This document shows, in pieces, positions 18,644 to 26,696 of a stretch of DNA of 64,000 nucleotides. Each line of letters opens with the position of its first letter. Position 1 is the stretch's first letter. The DNA comes from Stenotrophomonas sp. BIO128-Bstrain (GTDB lineage: Bacteria; Pseudomonadota; Gammaproteobacteria; Xanthomonadales; Xanthomonadaceae): the NCBI RefSeq assembly GCF_030128875.1, contig NZ_CP124620.1, positions 1,364,001 through 1,428,000 on the forward strand, written 5' to 3'. The translations under genes were made by a program, and so were the position numbers. The notes under the pieces are model-generated. The model saw nothing but the letters and a program-made list of their open reading frames with translations, searched no databases and was not told the origin of the DNA.

Positions 18644-19956
18644 GCCGCCAGACGACGCTCCGCATTCTCTCGGTCTCCGCGCTTGCGGTCGCCCTGGCTG
18701 CCTGCAGCGGCAAGGCGCCGGAGCTGGAACAGTATGGCGGCAACCCGGAGATGCCCAAGCCGCATCGCGGGCTGATGCCGGACATGACCATCGCCAAGCC
18801 GGCGCAATGGGGTGACATGCTCCCCACCGTGCCCAAGGGCTACCGCATCTCGGCGATCGCCACCGATCTGGCCATTCCGCGGCAGACCCTGGTGCTGCCC
18901 AACGGCGACATTCTCGTGGCCGAAGGCCGCGGCGGCAGCGCGCCGAACCTCAAGCCGAAGGATGTCATCGCCGGCAAGATCAAGGCCAAGGGCAATACCG
19001 CGGTCAAGAGCGGCAACCGCCTGACCCTGCTGCGCGACGCCGATGGCGATGGCGTCTACGAATTGAAAACGGTGTTCGCCGACAAGCTCAACGCGCCGTA
19101 CGGCCTGGCGATGATCGGCAATGCGATCTTTGTTGCCAACCAGGACGCGGTGGTGCGCTTTGACTACCAGGAAGGGCAGACCAAGGCGAGTGGCGCACCG
19201 GTCAAGCTCACCGACCTGCCCGCGGCGATCAACCATCACTGGACCAAGGCGATGACCGCCAGCGCCGATGGCCGTTATCTGTACGTGGGCATCGGCTCCA
19301 ACAGCAACATCACCGAACGTGGCATGGCGGTGGAGATAGACCGCGCGCGGATCTGGCAGATCGATGCGGTCACCGGCGCGCACAAGGATTACGCCACCGG
19401 CATCCGCAATCCCACTGCGTTGGCGATCCAGCCGGACACGGGCACGTTGTGGGCGGTGGTCAACGAACGTGACGAGATCGGCCCCAACCTGGTGCCCGAT
19501 TACCTCACCTCGGTGAAGGAGGGCGGCTTCTATGGGTGGCCCTACAGCTACTGGGGCAAGAACGTGGACCGCCGGGTGATGCCGCAGAACCCGGAGAAGG
19601 TCGCCTCGGCGATCGCACCGGATTATGCGCTGGGTTCGCACGTGGCCGCGCTGGGCGTGGCCTTCTCGTCCCCGGTGATGGGCACGCAGTTCGCCGAGGG
19701 TGTCTTCGTCGGCGAGCATGGCAGCTGGAACCGCAATCCGCCGGTGGGCTACAAGGTCGTGTTCGTGCCCTTCAGCAATGGCCGCCCGGCCGGCGAACCG
19801 ATCGATTTCGTGAGCGGCTTCTTCGGCGAAGACGGCAAGACCCGTGGCCGTCCGGTGGGCGTCACCGTCGATCCGCGCGGCGCGCTGATCGTCGCCGACG
19901 ATCTCTCCAACACCATCTGGCGGGTTACCGCCGACGGCACCCCGGCTCAGCCGTAA
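18640..19956 (+). CDS. sorbosone dehydrogenase-like lipoprotein (PQQ-type beta-propeller)
   Basis: This 438-residue protein has a lipoprotein signal (lipobox LAAC, Cys about 20) and then a six-bladed beta-propeller of the soluble glucose/sorbosone dehydrogenase type. Visible features are VLPNGDILVAEGRGG, a Ca-binding-like DADGDGVYE, NHHWTKAMTASADGRYLYVGIGSNSN, GIRNPTALAIQP and FVGEHGSWNR. Relatives oxidise sugar aldehydes using PQQ in the periplasm; whether PQQ is made by this organism cannot be seen here. ATG 18640 overlaps the DUF2231 stop (ATGA), so the two are co-translated. The family assignment is firm, the substrate is not. A strong hairpin follows the stop. Confidence 0.85.
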   Translation: MSRQTTLRILSVSALAVALAACSGKAPELEQYGGNPEMPKPHRGLMPDMTIAKPAQWGDMLPTVPKGYRISAIATDLAIPRQTLVLPNGDILVAEGRGGSAPNLKPKDVIAGKIKAKGNTAVKSGNRLTLLRDADGDGVYELKTVFADKLNAPYGLAMIGNAIFVANQDAVVRFDYQEGQTKASGAPVKLTDLPAAINHHWTKAMTASADGRYLYVGIGSNSNITERGMAVEIDRARIWQIDAVTGAHKDYATGIRNPTALAIQPDTGTLWAVVNERDEIGPNLVPDYLTSVKEGGFYGWPYSYWGKNVDRRVMPQNPEKVASAIAPDYALGSHVAALGVAFSSPVMGTQFAEGVFVGEHGSWNRNPPVGYKVVFVPFSNGRPAGEPIDFVSGFFGEDGKTRGRPVGVTVDPRGALIVADDLSNTIWRVTADGTPAQP

Positions 19957-19964
19957 GGCGCTTC

Positions 19965-20001
19965 AACGGGGACGGAGGGTATAGCCACCTCCGTCCCCGT
20001 T
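19965..20001 (+). terminator. strong 14-bp hairpin after the dehydrogenase gene
   Basis: AACGGGGACGGAGG (19965-19978) pairs perfectly with CCTCCGTCCCCGTT (19988-20001) around a nine-base loop. It starts eight bases after the stop codon. There is no long U-run, but stem stability and place argue for a terminator insulating the copA promoter just downstream. Confidence 0.65.
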
Positions 20002-20010
20002 ATCCGATGC

Positions 20011-20041
20011 TTGACCTTCCCATGATGGGAATCTTTAGGGT
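20011..20041 (+). promoter_or_regulatory. CueR-type copper-responsive promoter of copA
   Basis: The -35 TTGACC (20011-20016) and -10 TAGGGT (20036-20041) are separated by 19 bp, the overlong spacing that MerR-family activators correct by distorting DNA. The spacer contains the dyad CTTCCCATGATGGGAA. This matches known CueR boxes before copA genes. The cueR gene itself is 3' of copA. Confidence 0.85.
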
Positions 20042-20070
20042 GGCAGGTAACCTCACCCCAAGGACTGCCC

Positions 20071-22611
20071 ATGTCTTCTCTAATCTCCCGGTCCGGCGCG
20101 CCGAACAGCCGCCTGAGTCTGCCCATCGAGGGTATGACCTGCGCCTCCTGCGTGGGCCGGGTGGAGCGTGCGCTGACCGCCGTCCCCGGCGTGCAGACCG
20201 CCGCGGTCAACCTCGCCACGGAGCGGGCCGATCTCAGCTTCATCGGTGCGCCCGACCCGCAGGCAGCGGTGCGCGCCATCGAACGCGCGGGCTACAGCGT
20301 CCGCGAAGACACCACCGAGCTGAGCATCGAGGGGATGACCTGTGCGTCCTGCGTCGGTCGCGTGGAACGCAGTCTTGCGCAGCTGCCGGGCGTGATCGCG
20401 GCCAGCGTCAACCTGGCCACCGAGCGGGCGCAGGTGCGGCATCTGGGCGGCACGGTGTCCGTGGCCGATCTTCAGGCCGCCGTCGAGAGCGCCGGCTACA
20501 CCGCGCGGCCGGTCAGTGTGAGCACGGCCGCAACCGGTGACCAGGAGGAGCAACGCCGCGAAGGCGAAGCACGCGCGCTGCGCCGTTCGCTGCTGCTGGC
20601 GGCGGTGCTGACCCTGCCGGTCTTCATCCTGGAAATGGGCTCGCACCTCGTCCCGGCCATGCATCACTGGGTAGTGCACACCGTGGGGTTGCAGACCAGC
20701 TGGTACCTGCAGTTCGCGCTGGCCACGCTGGTGCTGTTCGGGCCGGGCCTGCGCTTCTTCCGAAAGGGCGTGCCGGCACTGCTGCGCGGCGCCCCCGATA
20801 TGAACTCGCTGGTGTCGCTGGGCACGGCAGCGGCGTACGGCTATTCCGTGGTCGCGACCTTCGCACCGGGCGCACTCCCGCCGGGAACCGCGAATGTCTA
20901 CTTCGAGGCGGCCGTGGTGATCGTGACCCTGATCCTGCTCGGCCGCACGCTGGAGGCGCGGGCCAAGGGCCGTACCTCGCAGGCGATCAAGCGCCTGGTC
21001 GGGTTGCAGGCGCGGACCGCGCGCGTGCAGCGCGGTGGGGAGACCGTCGAAGTGCCGCTTGAACAGGTCACGCTGGACGACATCGTGCTGGTCCGCCCGG
21101 GCGAGAAGGTGCCGGTCGATGGCGAGGTGGTGGAGGGTGCCTCCTATGTCGACGAAAGCATGATCACCGGTGAGCCGGTACCGGTGGCCAAGGCCGTGGG
21201 CGCGGAGGTGGTGGGCGGTACGCTCAACACCACCGGTGCCTTCAGTTTCCGCGTCACCAAGGTGGGCGGGGACACGGTGCTGGCGCAGATCATCCGTCTG
21301 GTCGAGCAGGCGCAGGGCTCCAAGCTGCCGATCCAGGCGCTGGTCGACAAGGTCACCATGTGGTTCGTGCCGGCGGTGATGGCCGCCGCCGCGCTCACCT
21401 TCCTGATCTGGCTGGTGTTCGGCCCCACGCCGGCGCTGACCTTTGCACTGGTCAACGCCGTGGCGGTGCTGATCATTGCCTGCCCCTGCGCGATGGGCCT
21501 GGCCACCCCGACCTCGATCATGGTCGGCACGGGCCGCGCGGCGGAGCTGGGGATCCTGTTCCGCAAGGGCGAAGCGCTGCAGGCATTGCGCGATGTGAGC
21601 GTGATCGCGCTGGACAAGACCGGCACGCTGACCAGGGGCCGTCCCGAACTGACCGACCTGGAGCCGGCCGACGGTTTCCAGGCCGATGAAGTGCTGGCGC
21701 TGGTCGCTGCGGTGGAAACCCGCTCGGAGCATCCCATCGCCGAGGCCATCGTGGCTGCCGCCAGAACGCGTGGGCTTGCACTGGCGACCCTCGAGCGCTT
21801 CGAGGCGGTGCCCGGCTTCGGTGTGTCCGCGCAGGTCGGTGGCCGCACCGTAGCCGTGGGCGCGGACCGCTACATGACCCGGCTCGGCCTGGACGTGACC
21901 GCTTTCCAGCCCACCGCGCAGCGGCTGGGCGAGCAGGGCAGGAGCCCGCTGTATGCCGCCATCGACGGTCGCCTGGCGGCGGTGATCGCGGTGGCAGACC
22001 CCATCAAGGAAAGCACGCCCGCGGCTATCCAGGCGCTGCACGCACTGGGCCTGAAGGTGGCGATGATCACCGGTGACAACGCGGCCACGGCGGCAGCGAT
22101 CGCGCGCCAGCTCGGCATCGATGAAGTGGCGGCTGAAGTGCTGCCGGATGGCAAGGTGGCTGCGCTCAAGCGCTTCCGCGCGGGCGGCGCCAGGGTGGCG
22201 TTCGTCGGGGACGGCATCAACGACGCACCGGCGCTGGCCGAGGCCGATGTCGGGCTGGCGATCGGCACCGGCACGGACGTGGCGATCGAAGCCGCCGATG
22301 TGGTGCTGATGTCCGGCGACCTGCGTGGCGTGCCCAACGCGATCGCGCTGAGCCAGGCGACGATCCGCAACATCAAGCAGAACCTGTTCTGGGCCTTCGC
22401 CTACAACGCGGTGCTGATTCCGGTCGCGGCGGGCCTGCTGTACCCGCTGAACGGCACGCTGCTTTCGCCGGTCTTCGCCGCCGCGGCGATGGCGTTGTCC
22501 AGTGTGTTCGTGCTCGGCAACGCGCTGCGGCTCAAGCGCTTCCATGCACCGATGCAGGCCGATACGCTGGGTACCGGCGTGGAGGAAGGCGCGATGAGGA
22601 CCGTACGATGA
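20071..22611 (+). CDS. copA: copper-exporting P1B-type ATPase
   Basis: This 846-residue P1B-1 ATPase exports Cu(I) across the inner membrane. There are two N-terminal metal-binding domains, each GMTCASC (C24/C27 and C91/C94), then eight transmembrane helices. The actuator TGE is at 367-369, the intramembrane CPC at 471-473, the phosphorylated D515 lies in DKTGTLT, and the hinge [10 protein letters not shown] is near 712. All catalytic features are intact and the length is normal for a two-domain CopA. It is driven by the CueR promoter directly upstream. The stop overlaps the cueR start (ATGA), so the sensor is made whenever the pump is, giving autoregulation. Confidence 0.96.
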   Translation: MSSLISRSGAPNSRLSLPIEGMTCASCVGRVERALTAVPGVQTAAVNLATERADLSFIGAPDPQAAVRAIERAGYSVREDTTELSIEGMTCASCVGRVERSLAQLPGVIAASVNLATERAQVRHLGGTVSVADLQAAVESAGYTARPVSVSTAATGDQEEQRREGEARALRRSLLLAAVLTLPVFILEMGSHLVPAMHHWVVHTVGLQTSWYLQFALATLVLFGPGLRFFRKGVPALLRGAPDMNSLVSLGTAAAYGYSVVATFAPGALPPGTANVYFEAAVVIVTLILLGRTLEARAKGRTSQAIKRLVGLQARTARVQRGGETVEVPLEQVTLDDIVLVRPGEKVPVDGEVVEGASYVDESMITGEPVPVAKAVGAEVVGGTLNTTGAFSFRVTKVGGDTVLAQIIRLVEQAQGSKLPIQALVDKVTMWFVPAVMAAAALTFLIWLVFGPTPALTFALVNAVAVLIIACPCAMGLATPTSIMVGTGRAAELGILFRKGEALQALRDVSVIALDKTGTLTRGRPELTDLEPADGFQADEVLALVAAVETRSEHPIAEAIVAAARTRGLALATLERFEAVPGFGVSAQVGGRTVAVGADRYMTRLGLDVTAFQPTAQRLGEQGRSPLYAAIDGRLAAVIAVADPIKESTPAAIQALHALGLKVAMITGDNAATAAAIARQLGIDEVAAEVLPDGKVAALKRFRAGGARVAFVGDGINDAPALAEADVGLAIGTGTDVAIEAADVVLMSGDLRGVPNAIALSQATIRNIKQNLFWAFAYNAVLIPVAAGLLYPLNGTLLSPVFAAAAMALSSVFVLGNALRLKRFHAPMQADTLGTGVEEGAMRTVR

Positions 22612-23108
22612 ATATTGGTGAAGCCGCGACGTTCTCGGGTGTCTCGGCGAAGATGATCCGCTACTACGAACAGATCGGCCTGATTCCCCCGGCCGCGCGC
22701 TCGGAGGCGGGCTACCGGCATTATAGCCCGCAGGACGCGCACAGCCTGCGTTTCATCCGGCGTGCGCGCGACCTCGGTTTTTCCGTCGAGCAGATCGGCG
22801 AACTGCTGGTGCTGTGGCAGGACCGCGAGCGTGCCAGCGCTGACGTCAAGGCGGTGGCGCTGTCCCATGTGGATGGGCTGAAGGCGAAGATCGCCGAGCT
22901 GCAGGCCATGGTGCAGACGCTGGAGCACCTGGCCGCGCATTGCCACGGCAATGACCGGCCGGACTGCCCGATCATCGCGGACCTGGCGCAGCCGGCTGCG
23001 GCGCCGGTGGAGACCGCAGCGGCCAGGAAGCCTCGCAAGACGCCGCTGTTCGGCGCCGATACGCCGGTGTCTTCGCGCGGACGTCTGTCCCGCAAGCCAC
23101 GGTCCTGA
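22608..23108 (+). CDS. cueR: Cu(I)-responsive MerR-family activator
   Basis: This 166-residue regulator has an N-terminal MerR HTH ([21 protein letters not shown]) and a dimerisation helix. The two copper ligands fall at C112 and C120 ([11 protein letters not shown]), the same residue numbers as in E. coli CueR, and S77 marks a monovalent-metal sensor. About 35 extra basic residues follow the usual end (to SRKPRS), longer than E. coli CueR (135). It activates copA through the promoter at 20011 and probably the copZ-like gene downstream. It is translationally coupled to copA. Confidence 0.94.
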   Translation: MNIGEAATFSGVSAKMIRYYEQIGLIPPAARSEAGYRHYSPQDAHSLRFIRRARDLGFSVEQIGELLVLWQDRERASADVKAVALSHVDGLKAKIAELQAMVQTLEHLAAHCHGNDRPDCPIIADLAQPAAAPVETAAARKPRKTPLFGADTPVSSRGRLSRKPRS

Positions 23109-23119
23109 TCGACCGGGCC

Positions 23120-23149
23120 GCGTCCATGCCCCGCACCGGGCGTGGACGC
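23120..23149 (+). terminator. hairpin after copA-cueR
   Basis: GCGTCCATGCCC (23120-23131) pairs with GGGCGTGGACGC (23138-23149), with one G-U pair and a six-base loop, 11 bases past the cueR stop. No U-run follows. Confidence 0.5.
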
Positions 23150-23211
23150 ATCTGCTCCCGCGCGGCGGATAACGCGGGCATGAATAACCGGCGACGCTCC
23201 ACGACAATCGC

Positions 23212-23241
23212 TTGACCTTGCCACGTTGTCATCCCTGACAG
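23212..23241 (+). promoter_or_regulatory. degenerate CueR-like promoter of copZ-like gene
   Basis: TTGACCTTGCCACG starts like a canonical CueR box, with -35 TTGACC at 23212-23217. A weak -10 (TGACAG, 23236-23241) sits 18 bp on, but the right half of the dyad (GTCATCC) departs from the expected GGCAAGG. It stands 30 bp before a copper-chaperone-like gene, which supports a CueR link. Confidence 0.5.
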
Positions 23242-23271
23242 TGGGCTTACACCCACGACGGCGAGGTCGCC

Positions 23272-23466
23272 ATGCATCGTTTCATCATCCCCACCATGAC
23301 CTGCGGCGGCTGTGCCCGTTCGGTCACCAAGGCCCTTCAGGGCGTCGATCCAGACGCGCGGATCGAGACCGATCCGCCCGCACGCGAAGTGCGTGTCGAG
23401 AGCGCCCACGGGCCGGAGGCGTTTGTTGCGGCCTTGGCCGAAGCCGGGTTCCCCGCCTCGCCGTAA
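23272..23466 (+). CDS. CopZ-like heavy-metal-associated domain protein
   Basis: This 64-residue single HMA domain has the metal motif MTCGGC (C11, C14) in the usual N-terminal position. It is a predicted cytoplasmic chaperone passing Cu(I) to the CopA metal-binding domains. The length is typical of CopZ. It has its own CueR-like promoter and sits 163 bp after cueR. The Gly-Gly between the cysteines, in place of Ala-Ser or similar, is common in xanthomonad HMA proteins. Confidence 0.85.
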   Translation: MHRFIIPTMTCGGCARSVTKALQGVDPDARIETDPPAREVRVESAHGPEAFVAALAEAGFPASP

Positions 23467-23576
23467 AGGGGAGGCCCGCATCCTGGAGGACAACACGTGT
23501 GCATGAGACATCTGTTGCCGCTGCTGCCGTCCTTGGCAGCGTGGGACATCGCGCAACCTGCGCCCGTCGCCCGTGA

Positions 23577-24266
23577 TCAGGCAGCGGCGGAAGCCACCGA
23601 CCGCAGCAGCACCGCGGCCGTCTCCGCCGAGGAGGCCGGATTCTGGCCAGTGATCAGCAAGCCATCGGTGACCACGTACGAGCCCCAGTCCGGTCCCTTG
23701 GAATAGTGGCCGCCCGCTGCCTTGAGCATGTCTTCCACCAGGAAGGGCACCACCTCGGTCAGGCCGACGCCGGCTTCTTCGGTATTGGTGAAACCGGTGA
23801 CCTTCCTGCCCTGGACCAGCGGGGTACCTTCGGCAGTCTTGACGTCACGCAGTACGCCCGGCGCATGGCAGACCAGGGCCACCGGCTTGCCGGCAGCGAT
23901 GAAGGCTTCGATCAGCGCAACGGAATGGCGGTCTTCGGCCAGGTCCCAGAGCGGGCCGTGGCCGCCGGGATAGAACACGGTATCGAAGTCCGCCTGCGAG
24001 ACGCTGTCCAGGCGCACGGTGTTGGCCAGCTGTGCATTGGCATCCACGTCCGCCTCGAAACGGCGGGTGGCGTCGGTCTTGAAGTCGGGTTCGTTGCTCT
24101 TGGGATCCAGCGGCGGCTGGCCGCCCTTGGGCGAGGCCAGCACGATCTCGGCGCCTGCATCCTTGAAGGTGTAATAGGGCGCGGCCAGCTCTTCCAGCCA
24201 GAAGCCGGTCTTCTTGCCGGTATTGCCGAGTTCGTCGTGGGACGTCAATACGATGAGGACTTTCAT
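23577..24266 (-). CDS. DJ-1/PfpI family protein, probable glyoxalase III-like
   Basis: This 229-residue class I glutamine-amidotransferase-fold protein has nucleophile C133 in the elbow LVCHAPGVL (H134 next), a conserved acid near E25/E26, and the GGHGPLWDL loop (101-109). That loop is typical of the Hsp31-like branch that converts methylglyoxal to lactate without glutathione. It detoxifies reactive aldehydes or repairs glycated proteins; the exact reaction is inferred. ATG 24266 has AGGAG eight bases upstream. A NemR-type operator lies 27-41 bp before the start, tying it to the repressor gene immediately upstream. Confidence 0.82.
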   Translation of the reverse strand: MKVLIVLTSHDELGNTGKKTGFWLEELAAPYYTFKDAGAEIVLASPKGGQPPLDPKSNEPDFKTDATRRFEADVDANAQLANTVRLDSVSQADFDTVFYPGGHGPLWDLAEDRHSVALIEAFIAAGKPVALVCHAPGVLRDVKTAEGTPLVQGRKVTGFTNTEEAGVGLTEVVPFLVEDMLKAAGGHYSKGPDWGSYVVTDGLLITGQNPASSAETAAVLLRSVASAAA

Positions 24267-24292
24267 GGGTGATACTCCTGTGGGCGCTTGAT

Positions 24293-24307
24293 TAGACTGG
24301 TCGTCTA
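24293..24307. promoter_or_regulatory. NemR-type operator 1
   Basis: TAGAC-TGGTC-GTCTA is a perfect 5-bp inverted repeat with 5-bp centre, embedded in ATTAGACTGGTCGTCTAGTG. It stands before the DJ-1-like gene. The same 20-mer with one base change recurs at 24981-25000. It resembles the inverted repeat bound by E. coli NemR. Confidence 0.8.
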
Positions 24308-24361
24308 GTGATGGGGCCGAGAAAGACACGCCGATGCCGGCGTGTGTGAGACATCCCTTTG

Positions 24362-24961
24362 TCAGGGGGCGGTATGCAGCAGGCGGCTGGTCAACGCCAC
24401 GGCGTCCTGGAAGGGGCGGGCCGTGCGCGCGATCTTGACCATGATGCTGGTGCCCAGCCACAGCTGGTACAGGCGCCGCGCCACCGCATCGGGCGGGTCC
24501 TGGATCGTCACCGATCCGTCGGCGACGCCTGCATCAAGCGCCCGCGCCAGACGATCAGTGATCCCGGTGGTGCCGCGCTGCAGGGCGGCCCGCATGGGCT
24601 CGGACAGGTCGGCGACTTCCGCACCGAGCTTCACCGCCAGGCACTTGCCCTGGCAATCCTCGAACGACTGGCTGTCCTGCCATGCAGCGAAATACGCCTC
24701 CAGCTGCTCGGCCTTGGTCTGCCCGGGCTGCCGGAAGATGCGGTCCATGTCGGCGAGATAGGCGGTGAAGTAGTCCTCCAGCAGCGCCTCGCCGAACGCC
24801 TCCTTGGAAGCGAAGTAGTGGTAGAACGAGCCCTTGGGGACGCCCGCCGCCGCGAGCACTTCATTGAGGCCGACGGCGGAGAAGCCTTTGGCGCCCATGA
24901 TCCGCTGGCCGGTGGCCAGGATCGTGTCGCGGACGGGGGAGGTGGCGGAGGCGGAGGTCAT
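24362..24961 (-). CDS. nemR: NemR-like TetR-family electrophile-sensing repressor
   Basis: This 199-residue repressor aligns with E. coli NemR along its length: HTH with VPKGSFYHYFASKEAFG (41-57) and a ligand domain with CLAVKLGAEVADLS (107-120). C107 and K176 correspond, one residue offset, to NemR C106 and K175, whose reversible bond senses hypochlorite and electrophiles. An extra C103 lies nearby. It should repress the DJ-1 gene, itself and the divergent efflux operon through operators at 24293 and 24983, and release them under aldehyde or oxidant stress. Unlike E. coli, no nemA adjoins it; an OYE reductase sits 7 kb away with its own regulator. Confidence 0.85.
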   Translation of the reverse strand: MTSASATSPVRDTILATGQRIMGAKGFSAVGLNEVLAAAGVPKGSFYHYFASKEAFGEALLEDYFTAYLADMDRIFRQPGQTKAEQLEAYFAAWQDSQSFEDCQGKCLAVKLGAEVADLSEPMRAALQRGTTGITDRLARALDAGVADGSVTIQDPPDAVARRLYQLWLGTSIMVKIARTARPFQDAVALTSRLLHTAP

Positions 24962-24982
24962 GGGAGGAACTGTACGCCTGAT

Positions 24983-24997
24983 TAGACCGGTCGTCTA
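24983..24997. promoter_or_regulatory. NemR-type operator 2
   Basis: TAGAC-CGGTC-GTCTA, identical in both arms to operator 1, lies 22 bp before nemR and about 170 bp before the divergent efflux operon. It could repress both directions. Confidence 0.8.
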
Positions 24998-25165
24998 GTG
25001 TCGGGTGAGGCGACGCCCGTCTTGCGCGGAACGGTAGAAATACTGAGATCCAACCTTCCCGTCCGGGCGCATGATGCGCGGAAGGCCGGGGCACCCGGGG
25101 GATGCAAGGTGCACGCGCCTGAGGATCGTTTGATCCGCCATCCCCTCCAGACACAGGGTGCCGCC

Positions 25166-26668
25166 ATGACGTGCCCGCAGTCAGTGATCTCTCCGCGCGC
25201 GGCATCGGCTGCACGGACGGTCTGCGTCCGGCTGCGTGTACGGTCTGCCCCCGGTGTCTGCGGCGCGGCGCTGCTCGGTGTGCTGGCCACGAGCGGATGC
25301 ATGTCCACGCCTGCCTATGTGCGGCCCACCGTGGAGGTGCCTGCCGCGTATCGGCTGCCCGGGATCGCAACGGCACCGGCGGACGGCCCTTCGCTCGACG
25401 CACTGGCCCCTTGGTGGCAGGGCTTCGGCGATGCGAAGCTTGATGCGCTCGTCGACGAAGCGCTGCGCGCCAATCACGATCTGGGCATCGCGGTGGCGCG
25501 GGTGGACGAGTTCGCCGCCCGGGTCGCGGCTGCCCGGGCGGCCGCGTTGCCGCAGCTGGACTACGGCGTCAGCTCGGGCCGTCAACGGGCGCAGGGGATC
25601 GGTCCATCCGGCACGCACGCGGTGGGCCTGTTCGCCAGTTGGGAGCTCGATCTCTGGGGTCGCCTGCGCAGCGAACAGGACGCCGCACGTGCCGAGTTGA
25701 TGGCCAGCGAACAGGCGCGGCGGGGCGTGGCGTTGAGCGTGGTCGTCGCGGTGGTGGCCGGCTACATCACCCTGCTCGATCTGGATCGACGCCTGGAGAT
25801 CGCCAACGCCACCGTGGCCGGCCGCCGCGAGAGCGTGGCGCTCTTCCAGCTGCGCCTGGACGGCGGCGCACTGTCCGAGTTCGAAATGCTGCAGGTCAGC
25901 GCCGAGTACGAAAGCGCCGTGGCGGCCGTGCCGGAACTGCAGCAGGCGCTGGCCGAGCAGGAGAACGCGTTGTCGGTCCTGGTCGGACGCAATCCCGGCC
26001 CGATCGCGCGTGGCGGCACCCTGCAGACCCTGCAGCCGCCGGTGCCGCCGGCAGGGCTACCCTCCGATCTGCTCGCGCGGCGACCGGACATCCTGCAGAG
26101 CGAGCAGCAGCTGGTGGCTGCGCATGCGCGTATCCAGGTGGCCCGGGCGTTGTATTTTCCGTCCCTGTCACTGACCGGGCAGGGCGGCCATGCCAGTGCG
26201 GCGCTGGATGATCTGTTCAGTGGTCCGTCGCGGACGTGGTCCTTCGTTGGCCAGCTGCTGGGGCCGATCTTCGCCGGCGGTGCCATCGATGCGACAAACA
26301 GACAGGCGCAGGCCCGCAACGTGCAGGCGGTGCTGGACTACCAGCGCACGATCCAGAACGCGTTCCGTGACGTCGACGACGCCCTGGCCGCCATCCAGTC
26401 GAAGACCGACCTGGTGGCGTCGCTGGAACGGCGGGTGGGCGCATTGCGACGTGCGGTTGCCCTGGCCGGAGAGCGGTATGACAACGGCTACGCGGATTAC
26501 CTGGAGGTGCTTGATACCGAACGCGGGCTGTTCTCCGCGGAGCTGGCGCTGAGCAGCGCACGCGGTGACCGATACCGGGCAAGCGTCGCGTTGTATCAGG
26601 CCCTGGGCGGGGAGGGATGGACCTGGCAGATGGCCAGCCGGGCGCAAGTTTCCGGCCAGCCGCGCTGA
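25166..26668 (+). CDS. NodT/TolC-family outer-membrane efflux lipoprotein
   Basis: This 500-residue outer-membrane factor has a lipoprotein-type leader (LLGVLATSGCM, Cys about 46; the -3 residue is Thr rather than Leu, so the lipobox is imperfect). Two repeated OEP domains follow (LDALVDEALRANHDLGIAVARV and a second copy around 290-480 with YDNGYADYLEVLDTER). It forms the exit duct of a tripartite pump. ATG 25166 is the start that puts the leader at the N terminus; an upstream in-frame start would add 56 residues and run through the operator. It is the first gene of the operon controlled by operator 2. Confidence 0.87.
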   Translation: MTCPQSVISPRAASAARTVCVRLRVRSAPGVCGAALLGVLATSGCMSTPAYVRPTVEVPAAYRLPGIATAPADGPSLDALAPWWQGFGDAKLDALVDEALRANHDLGIAVARVDEFAARVAAARAAALPQLDYGVSSGRQRAQGIGPSGTHAVGLFASWELDLWGRLRSEQDAARAELMASEQARRGVALSVVVAVVAGYITLLDLDRRLEIANATVAGRRESVALFQLRLDGGALSEFEMLQVSAEYESAVAAVPELQQALAEQENALSVLVGRNPGPIARGGTLQTLQPPVPPAGLPSDLLARRPDILQSEQQLVAAHARIQVARALYFPSLSLTGQGGHASAALDDLFSGPSRTWSFVGQLLGPIFAGGAIDATNRQAQARNVQAVLDYQRTIQNAFRDVDDALAAIQSKTDLVASLERRVGALRRAVALAGERYDNGYADYLEVLDTERGLFSAELALSSARGDRYRASVALYQALGGEGWTWQMASRAQVSGQPR

Positions 26669-26696
26669 CACCTTCGACACACCAGGAGAGGGCACG

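Noticed and set aside
20080..22545. 821-residue open frame opposite copA
   Set aside because: It is His/Arg/Gly-rich shadow coding produced by high GC opposite a fully conserved P-type ATPase; no family sequence or ribosome site.
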